A stretch of DNA of 15,100 nucleotides, taken from NCBI GenBank assembly GCA_007135355.1, contig SLJA01000237.1, positions 1 to 15,100 on the forward strand, in the 5' to 3' direction. The notes beneath the pieces are model-generated. The model saw nothing but the letters and a program-made list of their open reading frames with translations. It did not search any database and was not told the DNA's origin. This document shows positions 5,894-12,744 of the stretch, piece by piece. This DNA is from Wenzhouxiangella sp. (lineage in GTDB: Bacteria > Pseudomonadota > Gammaproteobacteria > Xanthomonadales > Wenzhouxiangellaceae). The translations under genes were made by a program, and so were the position numbers. Position 1 is the stretch's first letter, and every line of letters begins with the position of its first letter.

Positions 5894-7220
5894 CGCAAAG
5901 AAAACCGCCAGTCAAGGAAGTCAAAGCGTAGACGGTCAGGTGCCATTGTCAACCGGCCGAGCGCACACGGCCATCGAGGCGCTGCTCGATCCGCGCTGGC
6001 TGAAGGCCTTCGGCCGCCACCTGTGGCAGCATTTCCGCGAAGACCGCAGTTTTGAGTCGGCCGGTGCGCTGAGCTATACCAGCCTGCTGGCGCTGGTACC
6101 GCTGATGGCGGTGATGTTTGGCGTGATTTCGGCCTTTCCGGTGTTCGATCGCTGGGCCGGCGAGGTCGAAGACTACATCTTTGCCAATTTTGTGCCGACC
6201 GCGGGTGACGTGGTCCATGAATACATCACCGAGTTCGTCGGCCGCACTGCCGGACTGACCGGCGCCGGCACGGTGTTTCTGATCGCCACGGCGATCCTGC
6301 TGATGTCGACCATCGAAAAGAGCCTCAACCGCATCTGGCGGGTGCGCACCCAGCGTCGGCCGGCCAATCGGCTGGTCATCTACTGGGCGGTGCTGACCCT
6401 GGGGCCACTGCTGGTTGGCGCCAGCCTGGTGTTGACCTCCTACCTGGCCGCGCTGCCGCTGCTGGCGCCCGAAATGGTGCGCGGACTGCTGCAGGAGCTG
6501 ATGCTCAAACTGGCCCCGTTCCTGGTCGCGCTGGTGGCTTTCACCCTGATTTTTCTTGTCGTGCCCAACCGGCGCGTGCGCTTGCATCATGCCCTCGCGG
6601 GTGCCGCCTTGTCGGCGCTGATGTTCGAGTTGGCCAAGGCGGGCTTTGTCTGGTACGTGACCAATTTCCCGACCTACGAGCGGCTATACGGCGCGCTGGC
6701 CACCATCCCGTTGTTCTTTGTCTGGATCTATGTGTCCTGGGTGGTGGTGCTGCTGGGTGCGAGCGTAGCGGCGGCGCTGACCACCTTCAACTACCGCCGT
6801 GCCGAGTGGCGCTGGAGCGATCGCCATGAACTGCTGCTGGCGCTGCGTCTGCTGGGCCACTTCTGGCAGGCCCAGCGTCGGGGTGAGGCGCTATCGGTGG
6901 GTGAGTTGCTTAGCCGCGAGGCGGCGGCGACCGACGGCCAGCTGCGGCGCATCTTGAGCTGGTTTCATGACGCCCGCTTCATCCATCCTGACAATGATGG
7001 GGATTGGCTGCTGTCGGCCGATCTGGATGAACTGAGCCTGGGGGAACTGTATCGCTCCGGATCGTTCATATTGCCGGTCGGCGAAATTGATCAGCTGCCT
7101 TACGAAAGCTACTGGGATCGCGCCCTGATCGAGGGTTTGAAGTCCGTCGATCGCCGTGCTGACTCGCTGCTGCAGCGACCAGTCAAGTCGCTGCTGACCT
7201 TTGACATGGAGATGGAATGA
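5880..7220 (+). CDS. yihY: YihY family inner-membrane protein with C-terminal winged-helix-like tail
   Basis: This is a polytopic inner-membrane protein of the YihY/UPF0761 family, often mislabelled ribonuclease BN. About six membrane segments are visible (residues near 62-84, 127-148, 165-189, 212-229, 236-257 and 272-302). Family motifs include ALSYTSLLALVPL, EKSLNRIWR, VPNRRVRLHHALAGA and PLFFVWIYVSW. After the last helix a cytosolic domain of about 140 residues contains a stretch (about 317-383) that looks like a winged helix. Molecular function is not established. The start is uncertain. ATG 5880 overlaps divergent arsC by 14 bases, and TATGAT at 5872-5877 could be a -10 box that would start RNA near 5884, after this ATG. 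GTG 5940 is an in-frame alternative. The stop overlaps the next start as ATGA, implying translational coupling. Confidence 0.9.
   Translation: MVSVIAKKTASQGSQSVDGQVPLSTGRAHTAIEALLDPRWLKAFGRHLWQHFREDRSFESAGALSYTSLLALVPLMAVMFGVISAFPVFDRWAGEVEDYIFANFVPTAGDVVHEYITEFVGRTAGLTGAGTVFLIATAILLMSTIEKSLNRIWRVRTQRRPANRLVIYWAVLTLGPLLVGASLVLTSYLAALPLLAPEMVRGLLQELMLKLAPFLVALVAFTLIFLVVPNRRVRLHHALAGAALSALMFELAKAGFVWYVTNFPTYERLYGALATIPLFFVWIYVSWVVVLLGASVAAALTTFNYRRAEWRWSDRHELLLALRLLGHFWQAQRRGEALSVGELLSREAAATDGQLRRILSWFHDARFIHPDNDGDWLLSADLDELSLGELYRSGSFILPVGEIDQLPYESYWDRALIEGLKSVDRRADSLLQRPVKSLLTFDMEME
5925..5952 (-). promoter_or_regulatory. Possible sigma-70 promoter for arsC-wrbA-DUF2069
   Basis: On the minus strand a perfect TTGACA (5952-5947) is followed after 16 bases by TACGCT (5930-5925), which matches the -10 consensus at three of six positions. 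Transcription would start near 5918, about 25 bases before the arsC ATG. It lies within the 5' part of the yihY frame if yihY starts at 5880. Only a sequence match supports it. Confidence 0.35.
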
Positions 7221-7687
7221 AAAATCTTGGCCTGCCTGCTCTGCTGTTTGTCTGGCTGCTGTCCAGTGCGGCGGCAGCGGCTGAACCGATCGATCTGGAA
7301 CTGCCGTCCCTGAACGGTGAAACGGTCCGACTGAGCGATTTCCGCGGCGACTGGGTGGTGCTCAATTACTGGGCCACCTGGTGTGCACCCTGCCGCGAGG
7401 AGATCCCGGATTTCTCTCGCATGTACGATGCCCACGATGACATCGTCGTGCTGGGACTTGCCTTCGAGGACACCGAGCCGGAAGATTTCGTACGGTTCCT
7501 GGAGCAATATCCGGCCAGCTATCCCATTCTGCTGGTCGATACCTTCGATCCGCCCGAGAGCCTGGGCGCGCCGCGGGCCCTGCCGACCACTTTCCTGGTC
7601 AACCGCGAGGGCGTCAAGGTCAACACCTGGTTGGGCCACATCACCAGCGACCTGATCATCGAATTCATCGAGGATTATGGGCGCTGA
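7217..7687 (+). CDS. TlpA-like periplasmic thioredoxin family protein
   Basis: The 156-residue product has a signal peptide (hydrophobic residues 4-22, ending in an alanine run) followed by a thioredoxin fold. The redox motif WCAPC is at residues 55-59 and the cis-proline at about 123 in ALPTTFLV. This is the TlpA/ResA/redoxin pattern, used for reducing periplasmic disulfides, for example during cytochrome c maturation. The partner here is unknown, since no ccm or dsbD gene is near. The signal could be cleaved or kept as an anchor. The ATG overlaps the yihY stop and has GGAG five bases upstream (7208-7211). The 3' end overlaps the acylphosphatase by 11 bases. A similar thioredoxin sits in the equivalent place in Pseudomonas, as I recall. 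Confidence 0.9.
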   Translation: MKNLGLPALLFVWLLSSAAAAAEPIDLELPSLNGETVRLSDFRGDWVVLNYWATWCAPCREEIPDFSRMYDAHDDIVVLGLAFEDTEPEDFVRFLEQYPASYPILLVDTFDPPESLGAPRALPTTFLVNREGVKVNTWLGHITSDLIIEFIEDYGR

Positions 7688-7955
7688 GATACGTGGCTGG
7701 CTGATTTCCGGCCGGGTTCAAGGTGTCTTTTTTCGTGCGTCTACGAGCCGCCAGGCGCAGGCCCTGGGCCTGAGCGGCTACGCGATCAACCTGCCTGACG
7801 GACGGGTGGAAGTGGCCGCCAGCGGCAGTGCGGAAGCGCTGGATCGCCTTGAGAACTGGTTGCATCAGGGTCCGCGGATGGCGCGGGTTGATCGGGTTGA
7901 TCGTTTCAATCCTGAGCCTGAGCGTTTGGGCGACAAGGCGTTTTCGACGGGTTGA
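7677..7955 (+). CDS. acyP: Acylphosphatase
   Basis: The product has 92 residues, the usual size. It carries the signature GRVQGVFFR with catalytic Arg20, and SGYAINLPDGRVEV with catalytic Asn38 followed by the second signature. Acylphosphatases hydrolyse acyl phosphates such as 1,3-bisphosphoglycerate or carbamoyl phosphate in the cytosol. Their physiological role in bacteria is unclear. The start lies within the end of the TlpA-like gene, with GAGG at 7670-7673 just upstream, so the two are probably translated from one message. It is the last gene of the plus-strand group. Confidence 0.93.
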   Translation: MGAEIRGWLISGRVQGVFFRASTSRQAQALGLSGYAINLPDGRVEVAASGSAEALDRLENWLHQGPRMARVDRVDRFNPEPERLGDKAFSTG

Positions 7956-7964
7956 TTGGGGCTG

Positions 7965-8007
7965 GGCGCGGAGTGGCGCCGGCTTCTGGCCAACACCACT
8001 CCCCGCC
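7965..8007. terminator. Strong hairpin after the acylphosphatase gene, possible terminator
   Basis: GGAGTGG (7970-7976) pairs perfectly with CCACTCC (7996-8002). After one C-C mismatch the stem continues with GGCG (7965-7968) against CGCC (8004-8007), and a small inner stem is possible. It starts ten bases after the acylphosphatase stop. No T run follows on either strand, so intrinsic termination is uncertain. It could instead protect RNA ends or halt polymerase with Rho. Confidence 0.4.
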
Positions 8008-8046
8008 TGCTCGAGCCTCTCAACAGGCACCGCTTTTCCTCGAGCA
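8008..8046. other. Second inverted repeat in the convergent gap
   Basis: TGCTCGAG at 8008-8015 and CTCGAGCA at 8039-8046 are perfect eight-base inverted repeats with a 23-base loop that contains TTTT. It directly abuts the hairpin at 7965-8007. The whole 136-base gap (7956-8091) between the acylphosphatase and rnhB ends shows no coding potential. The pair may serve bidirectional termination between the convergent genes. Confidence 0.4.
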
Positions 8047-8091
8047 ATCCACGGCATGCCCAAACTCCAACACCGCCGAAGAATTTCGAGC

Positions 8092-8694
8092 CTAATCGAA
8101 CAGTCGGGCCTGCCGAACGGGCCGGAAGCTCCGGCGATGCGCCGGAGTCGGTCCGAGTCGCTCCAGGGCTTCGATATGCGCTGCAGTGCCGTAGCCTTTG
8201 TGGCGATCGAAGCCATATTCGGGATACTCAGCGTGCAGAGCCAGCATCAGCGCATCGCGGTGGGTCTTGGCAATGATGCTGGCGGCCGCGATGGCGCGGT
8301 CGATGCGGTCGCCGCCAATGACCGTCTGCACCGGCACCTCGACCCGCGGCGCCCGATTGCCGTCCACGCGCACCAGCAGCGGCCTGGGATCGAGTTGCTC
8401 GATGGCCAAGCGCATGGCGCGCAGGGTGGCCTGGAGGATATTGATGCGATCGATGATCTCGGGTCCGACGACGGCCACGGTCACGGCCAGGGCGCGTTCG
8501 CGAATCAGCGCCGCGAGAAATTCTCGCGTTTCCGCCTTCAGGGTTTTCGAATCGGCCAGGCCGACAATGGGGCGGCGCGGATCCAGAATCACCGCGGCCG
8601 CCACTACCGGACCGGCCAGCGGGCCGCGACCGGCCTCGTCGACGCCGGCGATCAGGGTCTGTTGCGCGCTGCGCTGCTGCGGGCGATCAGGCAC
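8092..8694 (-). CDS. rnhB: Ribonuclease HII
   Basis: RNase HII nicks RNA in RNA-DNA hybrids and removes single ribonucleotides misinserted in DNA. The 200-residue product has GVDEAGRGPLAGPV (Asp19, Glu20), VDGN (Asp111) and SIIAKTHRD (Asp147), which together give the four acidic metal-binding residues. Near the C-terminus is GFDRHKGYGT, the conserved substrate-binding segment. The GTG start at 8694 overlaps the end of lpxB by eight bases. No clear ribosome-binding site is present, so it probably depends on coupling. It is the last gene of the outer-membrane cluster; dnaE, which follows rnhB in E. coli, is not here. Confidence 0.95.
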   Translation of the reverse strand: MPDRPQQRSAQQTLIAGVDEAGRGPLAGPVVAAAVILDPRRPIVGLADSKTLKAETREFLAALIRERALAVTVAVVGPEIIDRINILQATLRAMRLAIEQLDPRPLLVRVDGNRAPRVEVPVQTVIGGDRIDRAIAAASIIAKTHRDALMLALHAEYPEYGFDRHKGYGTAAHIEALERLGPTPAHRRSFRPVRQARLFD

Positions 8695-9838
8695 CGGGCA
8701 GGCTCTGCAGAATGTATTCGGCTGCCCGCTCGCCGGCCCCTTGCGCCAGGCGGGCGCGCCAGTGCCGGGCCTGGTCGCGGTAAGCCTTTACCCGTTCAGG
8801 ATCGCTCAGCCAGGCTTCGGCGTCGGCTGCCAGCACTGTCGGGGTGGCGGCCTGCTGCAGGCGTTCCGGTACCAACTCCCTGCTGCTGAGGATATTGGGT
8901 AGCGAGACATGACGTGAGCGCACAAGCTTCAGCGTGCGCGCCATGTGGAAGGTTGTTGGCGCGAGGCGATAAAACACCGTCATCGGGCACTCCAGCAAGA
9001 ACGCCTCCAGGGTCACGGTGCCGGACGCGGCAATGGCCATGTCTGCTGCCTCCAATCCGGCCCGAGTCTGGCAGCTCAGTAGCCGGATGCCTGCTTGCTC
9101 CGCCAGCGGGCCCAGCAATTGCGTGGCCAGCGTGCGCTGAGACTCTCCGCTCAGCAGCATCAGCAGATCGGACTCGGGGTAGCGGTCGCGCAGCCTTAAG
9201 GCCGTTTCCCCCAGCAGCGCAACATGGCGCATCAGCTCGCCGTTGCGGCTACCGGGCAGCAGCGCGATAACGCGCGTGGAGTGCCCCAGGCCGAGGAGCG
9301 TTCGGGCTGATGCCGGATCGCGTCCCGCAGACAATTCGTCGGCCAAAGGGTGACCGACGAAATCAGTCTTGAGTCCGTACGGAGCATACAGCTCGGGCTC
9401 GAACGGAAATAGCGTCAAGAGACGGTCCAGCGAACGGGCGATCTTGGGGATGCGTCCGGCGCGCCAGGCCCAGACCGAGGGTGAGACATAGTGGATGGTC
9501 GGCACGCCTTCTTTCTTGAGCTGGCGGGCTAACCCCAGGTTGAAGTCAGGTGCATCGATGGTGATCAGTGCGTCGGCCGGCCAGTCGAGGATGCGCTGCT
9601 TGATCCGGCGTCGCAGCTTGATCAGCCGCGGCAGATGCTTGAGCACTTCAGTCAGGCCCATGACGCTGAGCTCGTCGATATTGAACCAGGGCTGGACGCC
9701 GGCTGCCTGCATGTTGGGCCCGGACAGGCCGGCCAGTTGAATATCCGGTCTTCTGCGCTTGAGCGCGCGCGCCAAGTCGGCGCCGAGTACATCACCGGAC
9801 GCCTCACCAGCCATCAGCACGAGGCGCAGAGCGGACAT
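8687..9838 (-). CDS. lpxB: Lipid-A-disaccharide synthase
   Basis: LpxB is a family GT19 glycosyltransferase at the inner face of the cytoplasmic membrane. It joins lipid X to UDP-2,3-diacylglucosamine, forming the beta-1,6 disaccharide of lipid A. The 383-residue product shows GEASGD near residues 11-16, then ITIDAPDFNLGLA, YVSPSVWAWR, FPFEPELY, VGHPLAD, LLPGSR and ASGTVTLEA, in family order. Length is normal. The ATG at 9838 has AGGAA about eight bases upstream, the clearest ribosome-binding site in the cluster. It begins 14 bases after the lpxA stop. Confidence 0.97.
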   Translation of the reverse strand: MSALRLVLMAGEASGDVLGADLARALKRRRPDIQLAGLSGPNMQAAGVQPWFNIDELSVMGLTEVLKHLPRLIKLRRRIKQRILDWPADALITIDAPDFNLGLARQLKKEGVPTIHYVSPSVWAWRAGRIPKIARSLDRLLTLFPFEPELYAPYGLKTDFVGHPLADELSAGRDPASARTLLGLGHSTRVIALLPGSRNGELMRHVALLGETALRLRDRYPESDLLMLLSGESQRTLATQLLGPLAEQAGIRLLSCQTRAGLEAADMAIAASGTVTLEAFLLECPMTVFYRLAPTTFHMARTLKLVRSRHVSLPNILSSRELVPERLQQAATPTVLAADAEAWLSDPERVKAYRDQARHWRARLAQGAGERAAEYILQSLPGA

Positions 9839-9852
9839 GGCGACTTCCTGGG

Positions 9853-10623
9853 CTATCTAAGCAGGCCGCGTGTGCTGGCGCGGGCGTTGTCAATCATGAT
9901 GTTGAGCTCCGGCTGTTCCCGCCGGCGCTGTTCCAGTTCGGCCAGAGCTTCCGCGCGGCTTTTCCCGCTGCGATAGATCACGCGATAGGCTTCGCGGATA
10001 TTGCGAATTTGCTCGGCAGAGAAGCCGCGACGCTTGAGGCCTTCGCTGTTGACTCCGCGCGGCCTGGGTGGTTGGCCCGAGACCATGACATAGGCAGGCA
10101 CATCCTGGCTGACCCCGCCGTACATGCCGAGGAAGGCGTGATCGCCGATGCGGCAGAATTGGTGGGCGCCCGAGTAGCCCGCAAAAATCACGTGGTCGCC
10201 GACGATGACGTGTCCGGCCAGGGTGGCCCCGTTGGCCATGATGACATGCGAACCGACCTGGCAGTCGTGGGCAATATGACAATAGGCCATGATCCAGTTG
10301 TCATTGCCCACTCGGGTGACGCCGCCGCCGTCACTGGTTCCGCGGTTGATGGTGACATATTCGCGGATGGTGTTGCCGTTACCGATCTCCAGGGCTGAAT
10401 CCTCGCCGGCGAACTTCTTGTCCTGTGGCTCTTCGCCAATCGAGGCAAACTGGAAAACGCGATTGTTCTGCCCCAGCCGCGTCTGACCGGTGATCACTAC
10501 ATGCGGACCGATGCGGCAACCCGAGCCGATTTCCACCTGCGGCCCCACCAGGCTGTAGGCGCCGATTTCGACGTCAGGCGCCACGCGCGCGCCGTCTTCG
10601 ATGATGGCCGTGGGATGAATCAT
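9853..10623 (-). CDS. lpxA: UDP-N-acetylglucosamine O-acyltransferase
   Basis: LpxA performs the first step of lipid A synthesis, moving a 3-hydroxyacyl chain from ACP to the 3-OH of UDP-GlcNAc. The 256-residue product has an N-terminal left-handed beta helix of hexapeptide repeats (from MIHPTAII to about residue 185) and the helical tail with GLKRRGF and STRGL. The catalytic base is His119 in HIAHDC (E. coli His125), with His154 in AHQF. Met167 in FLGMYGG occupies the place of E. coli Gly173, the hydrocarbon-ruler residue. Pseudomonas aeruginosa also has Met there and uses C10 chains, so a short-chain preference is inferred. The ATG at 10623 overlaps the fabZ stop as ATGA. A frame extension to 10650 is unlikely. 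Confidence 0.97.
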   Translation of the reverse strand: MIHPTAIIEDGARVAPDVEIGAYSLVGPQVEIGSGCRIGPHVVITGQTRLGQNNRVFQFASIGEEPQDKKFAGEDSALEIGNGNTIREYVTINRGTSDGGGVTRVGNDNWIMAYCHIAHDCQVGSHVIMANGATLAGHVIVGDHVIFAGYSGAHQFCRIGDHAFLGMYGGVSQDVPAYVMVSGQPPRPRGVNSEGLKRRGFSAEQIRNIREAYRVIYRSGKSRAEALAELEQRRREQPELNIMIDNARASTRGLLR

Positions 10624-11096
10624 CGTGCCGGGTTTGGTTTGGCCGCGCACAGCAGCTCGGCGCTGGAGACGGTCTGACTGCCAATCAGGGCGCGCGCCGT
10701 ATACACCCCCATGTTGCGCATCAGGCGTTTCTGCTCAACTTCGAACACCAGTTGGTCCCCTGGAACCACGGTGCGGGTGAAGCGTGCCTTATCGATCTTG
10801 ACCAGGTAGTACAGCGAGTGGGGTTTGTCTTCGGCCTCGCGGGCCAGGTGCGCCAGGCAACCGGCGGCCTGGGCCATCGCCTCCAGGATCAACACGCCCG
10901 GCATGACCGGGTGGCGCGGGAAGTGACCCTGAAAGAAAGGCTCGTTGAAGGTGACATTCTTCAGCGCGCGAATGCGCGGCGGATCAAGCTCGTAATCCAG
11001 TACACGGTCAACCAGCAGGAAGGGGTAACGGTGTGGCAACAGGTCGAGGATGCGCTCGATGTCGACGCTTTTTTCAGGCTTCTGGTGGTCGGTCAT
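10620..11096 (-). CDS. fabZ: 3-hydroxyacyl-ACP dehydratase FabZ
   Basis: FabZ dehydrates 3-hydroxyacyl-ACP to trans-2-enoyl-ACP in type II fatty acid synthesis, competing with LpxA and LpxD for the same substrates. The 158-residue product has the hot-dog fold motifs LLPHRYPFLLVD and FFQGHFPRHPVMPGVLILEAMAQ, with catalytic His58 and Glu72. I start at the ATG at 11096, which overlaps the lpxD stop as ATGA. The frame reaches 11156, but only through the tail of lpxD. Its own stop overlaps the lpxA start, so three genes in a row are linked this way. Confidence 0.96.
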   Translation of the reverse strand: MTDHQKPEKSVDIERILDLLPHRYPFLLVDRVLDYELDPPRIRALKNVTFNEPFFQGHFPRHPVMPGVLILEAMAQAAGCLAHLAREAEDKPHSLYYLVKIDKARFTRTVVPGDQLVFEVEQKRLMRNMGVYTARALIGSQTVSSAELLCAAKPNPAR

Positions 11097-12142
11097 GGCT
11101 TGCCGGATCCATAGTGCTTGTTCGATTTTTCCAGGCGCGCGAGGCGCTTGGCCCATTCGTCCAGCTGGCCCAGTCTGACCAGCAGGCGTTTCCAGCGCGC
11201 ATGGGGCCGGGCTGGAATCCCCGAGCCGTATTCGCCGGGCTGGTCGATGGAGTCCAGCACGGTGCTCATGGCGGTAATGATGACAGAGTCGCAGATTTCC
11301 AGGTGGCCGCCAATACCGCTGGCGCCGGCAATCATGCAGTAGCGGCCGATACGGGTCGACCCGGCGATGCCAACGCAGCCGGCAATGGCGGTGTGGGCAC
11401 CGATGCGCACGTTATGGGCAATCTGGACCTGATTGTCGATGCGCACATCTGCCTCAAGCACGGTGTCATCGATGGCGCCACGGTCAATGGTCGTGTTGGC
11501 GCCGATTTCGCAGTCATCACCGATATTGACGCTGCCAACCTGGGGCACTTTGCGCCAGTGGCCGCGGTCCATGGCCAGGCCGAAGCCGTCAGCGCCAATC
11601 ACCACACCGGGATGGACAATCACGCGTTTGCCCAGGCGCGCTCGACCGCCGACATAGACCCGCGCGACCAGTCGACTGTCATCACCGATCGAGACATTGC
11701 GGTCAATCACGCATCCGGGGCCGATACTAACGCGCTCGCCAAGACGCACGCCCGCTGCGATACTCACCTGGGCGGCGATGTGGGCGGACTCTGGAATTTC
11801 CGCGTCGGCGGCGATTACTGCGCTGGGGTGCACGCCGGGTTCAATCAGCGGCTCCGGTCGCAGCAAACCAATCAGTCGCGCCCAGTCCGCATAGGGGTTG
11901 GCGCTGATCAGTGTCGGCCCTGAATAACGATCGGCCACCCCCGCGGTGGTGACTACGGCAGCTGCCTGGGTGCGGTCCAGTTCGGTCCGATAGGCGGGAT
12001 TGGCCAAAAAGCTGGCGTCGGTTGGTCCAGCGCTGGACAATGTCGCCACACCGTCAATGCGAAGCTGGCCGTCGCCGCGATAGCTTAGACCCAGCTCACT
12101 GGCCAGTTCGGCCAGACGATAACTGCGAGGTGCGGGCAGCAT
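11093..12142 (-). CDS. lpxD: UDP-3-O-acylglucosamine N-acyltransferase
   Basis: LpxD adds the second 3-hydroxyacyl chain, to the 2-amino group of UDP-3-O-acylglucosamine. The 349-residue product has the uridine-binding N-terminal domain (YRLAELASELG to about residue 100), then a left-handed beta helix of hexapeptide repeats (about 103-285), and a C-terminal helix with SGIP and KRLARLE. The catalytic histidine is His243 in QIAHNV, equivalent to E. coli His239. I chose the ATG at 12142, which gives an N-terminus like E. coli LpxD. An in-frame GTG at 12190 would add 16 residues inside skp. Only five bases separate it from the skp stop, and no ribosome-binding site is obvious. Confidence 0.95.
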   Translation of the reverse strand: MLPAPRSYRLAELASELGLSYRGDGQLRIDGVATLSSAGPTDASFLANPAYRTELDRTQAAAVVTTAGVADRYSGPTLISANPYADWARLIGLLRPEPLIEPGVHPSAVIAADAEIPESAHIAAQVSIAAGVRLGERVSIGPGCVIDRNVSIGDDSRLVARVYVGGRARLGKRVIVHPGVVIGADGFGLAMDRGHWRKVPQVGSVNIGDDCEIGANTTIDRGAIDDTVLEADVRIDNQVQIAHNVRIGAHTAIAGCVGIAGSTRIGRYCMIAGASGIGGHLEICDSVIITAMSTVLDSIDQPGEYGSGIPARPHARWKRLLVRLGQLDEWAKRLARLEKSNKHYGSGKP

Positions 12143-12147
12143 GGTGT

Positions 12148-12720
12148 TCAAGGGGGGCTGGTTTGGCGGCTGAAATCGTCGTTCAGCCACTGCAGGATGC
12201 GGTCAGTGATATCGATACCGGGAGCGGCGAAGGCCACGGGACTGGTCAGGATCAGATCGTAGCCCTGCTCCTCGGCGACCTGGCGCACGGCCACCTCAAT
12301 GGTTTCTTCCAGCGCCTTGGTGGCGGTACTGGTGCGAAAGCGCAGCTCCTCGCGCAAATCCTCTCGCCGTCGATCAATCGAACGGCGCAGGTTGCGGATG
12401 TCCTGCTCGAGCTCCTGACGCTGGCCGGCGGAAAGATCGGTGGAATCGGTAAGCGAGCGCTGCATTTGTTCCAGTCGCGCTTCGTCACGCATCAGGGTTT
12501 CGTTACGCGGTCTGAACTCCTGATCCAGAGACTCTCGCGCCGCAACAACCTGTGGTGCGGCGTCGAACAGGCGTTTCATGTCGACATAGCCGATCCGAAC
12601 TGAATCGGCCAGAACCGGGCCTTGCAGCAGCCCCAATAGCAGACCGCCAATCAGCAGCAAGAGACCCGCGCGGCGCCCACGGGGCTCAAGCGTCAGCTGC
12701 ACATGCTCCGGGCCCGACAT
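12148..12720 (-). CDS. skp: Periplasmic chaperone Skp/OmpH family
   Basis: Skp is a trimeric, jellyfish-shaped periplasmic chaperone that keeps outer-membrane proteins unfolded until they reach BamA. The product of about 190 residues has a short basic N-region, a hydrophobic signal (GLLLLIGGLLLGLLQG) with likely cleavage near VLA, the beta segment RIGYVDMKRLFDAAPQ, a long charged coiled coil (about residues 60-140) and a returning strand YDLILTS. The ATG at 12720 gives MSGPEHV; a GTG at 12726 is two codons earlier. The start follows the bamA stop by 24 bases. The hydrophobic run begins about 20 residues in, so the n-region is slightly long. Confidence 0.93.
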   Translation of the reverse strand: MSGPEHVQLTLEPRGRRAGLLLLIGGLLLGLLQGPVLADSVRIGYVDMKRLFDAAPQVVAARESLDQEFRPRNETLMRDEARLEQMQRSLTDSTDLSAGQRQELEQDIRNLRRSIDRRREDLREELRFRTSTATKALEETIEVAVRQVAEEQGYDLILTSPVAFAAPGIDITDRILQWLNDDFSRQTSPP

Positions 12721-12744
12721 GCCCACAATTTACACCATCGGAAT

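Noticed and set aside
5880..7220. Ribonuclease BN as the function of the yihY gene
   Set aside because: The name is a historical misassignment. True RNase BN/RNase Z is a metallo-hydrolase, and this protein is a polytopic membrane protein with no nuclease motif.
7828..8889. Plus-strand open frame (353 codons) across acyP, the gap and rnhB
   Set aside because: It overlaps two confident genes and a gap with hairpins, and the translation looks random with no conserved motif.
11033..11923. Plus-strand open frame (296 codons) over lpxD and the start of fabZ
   Set aside because: It is the antisense shadow of the hexapeptide-repeat region of lpxD; the apparent periodicity of G, A, D and H residues is inherited from those repeats.
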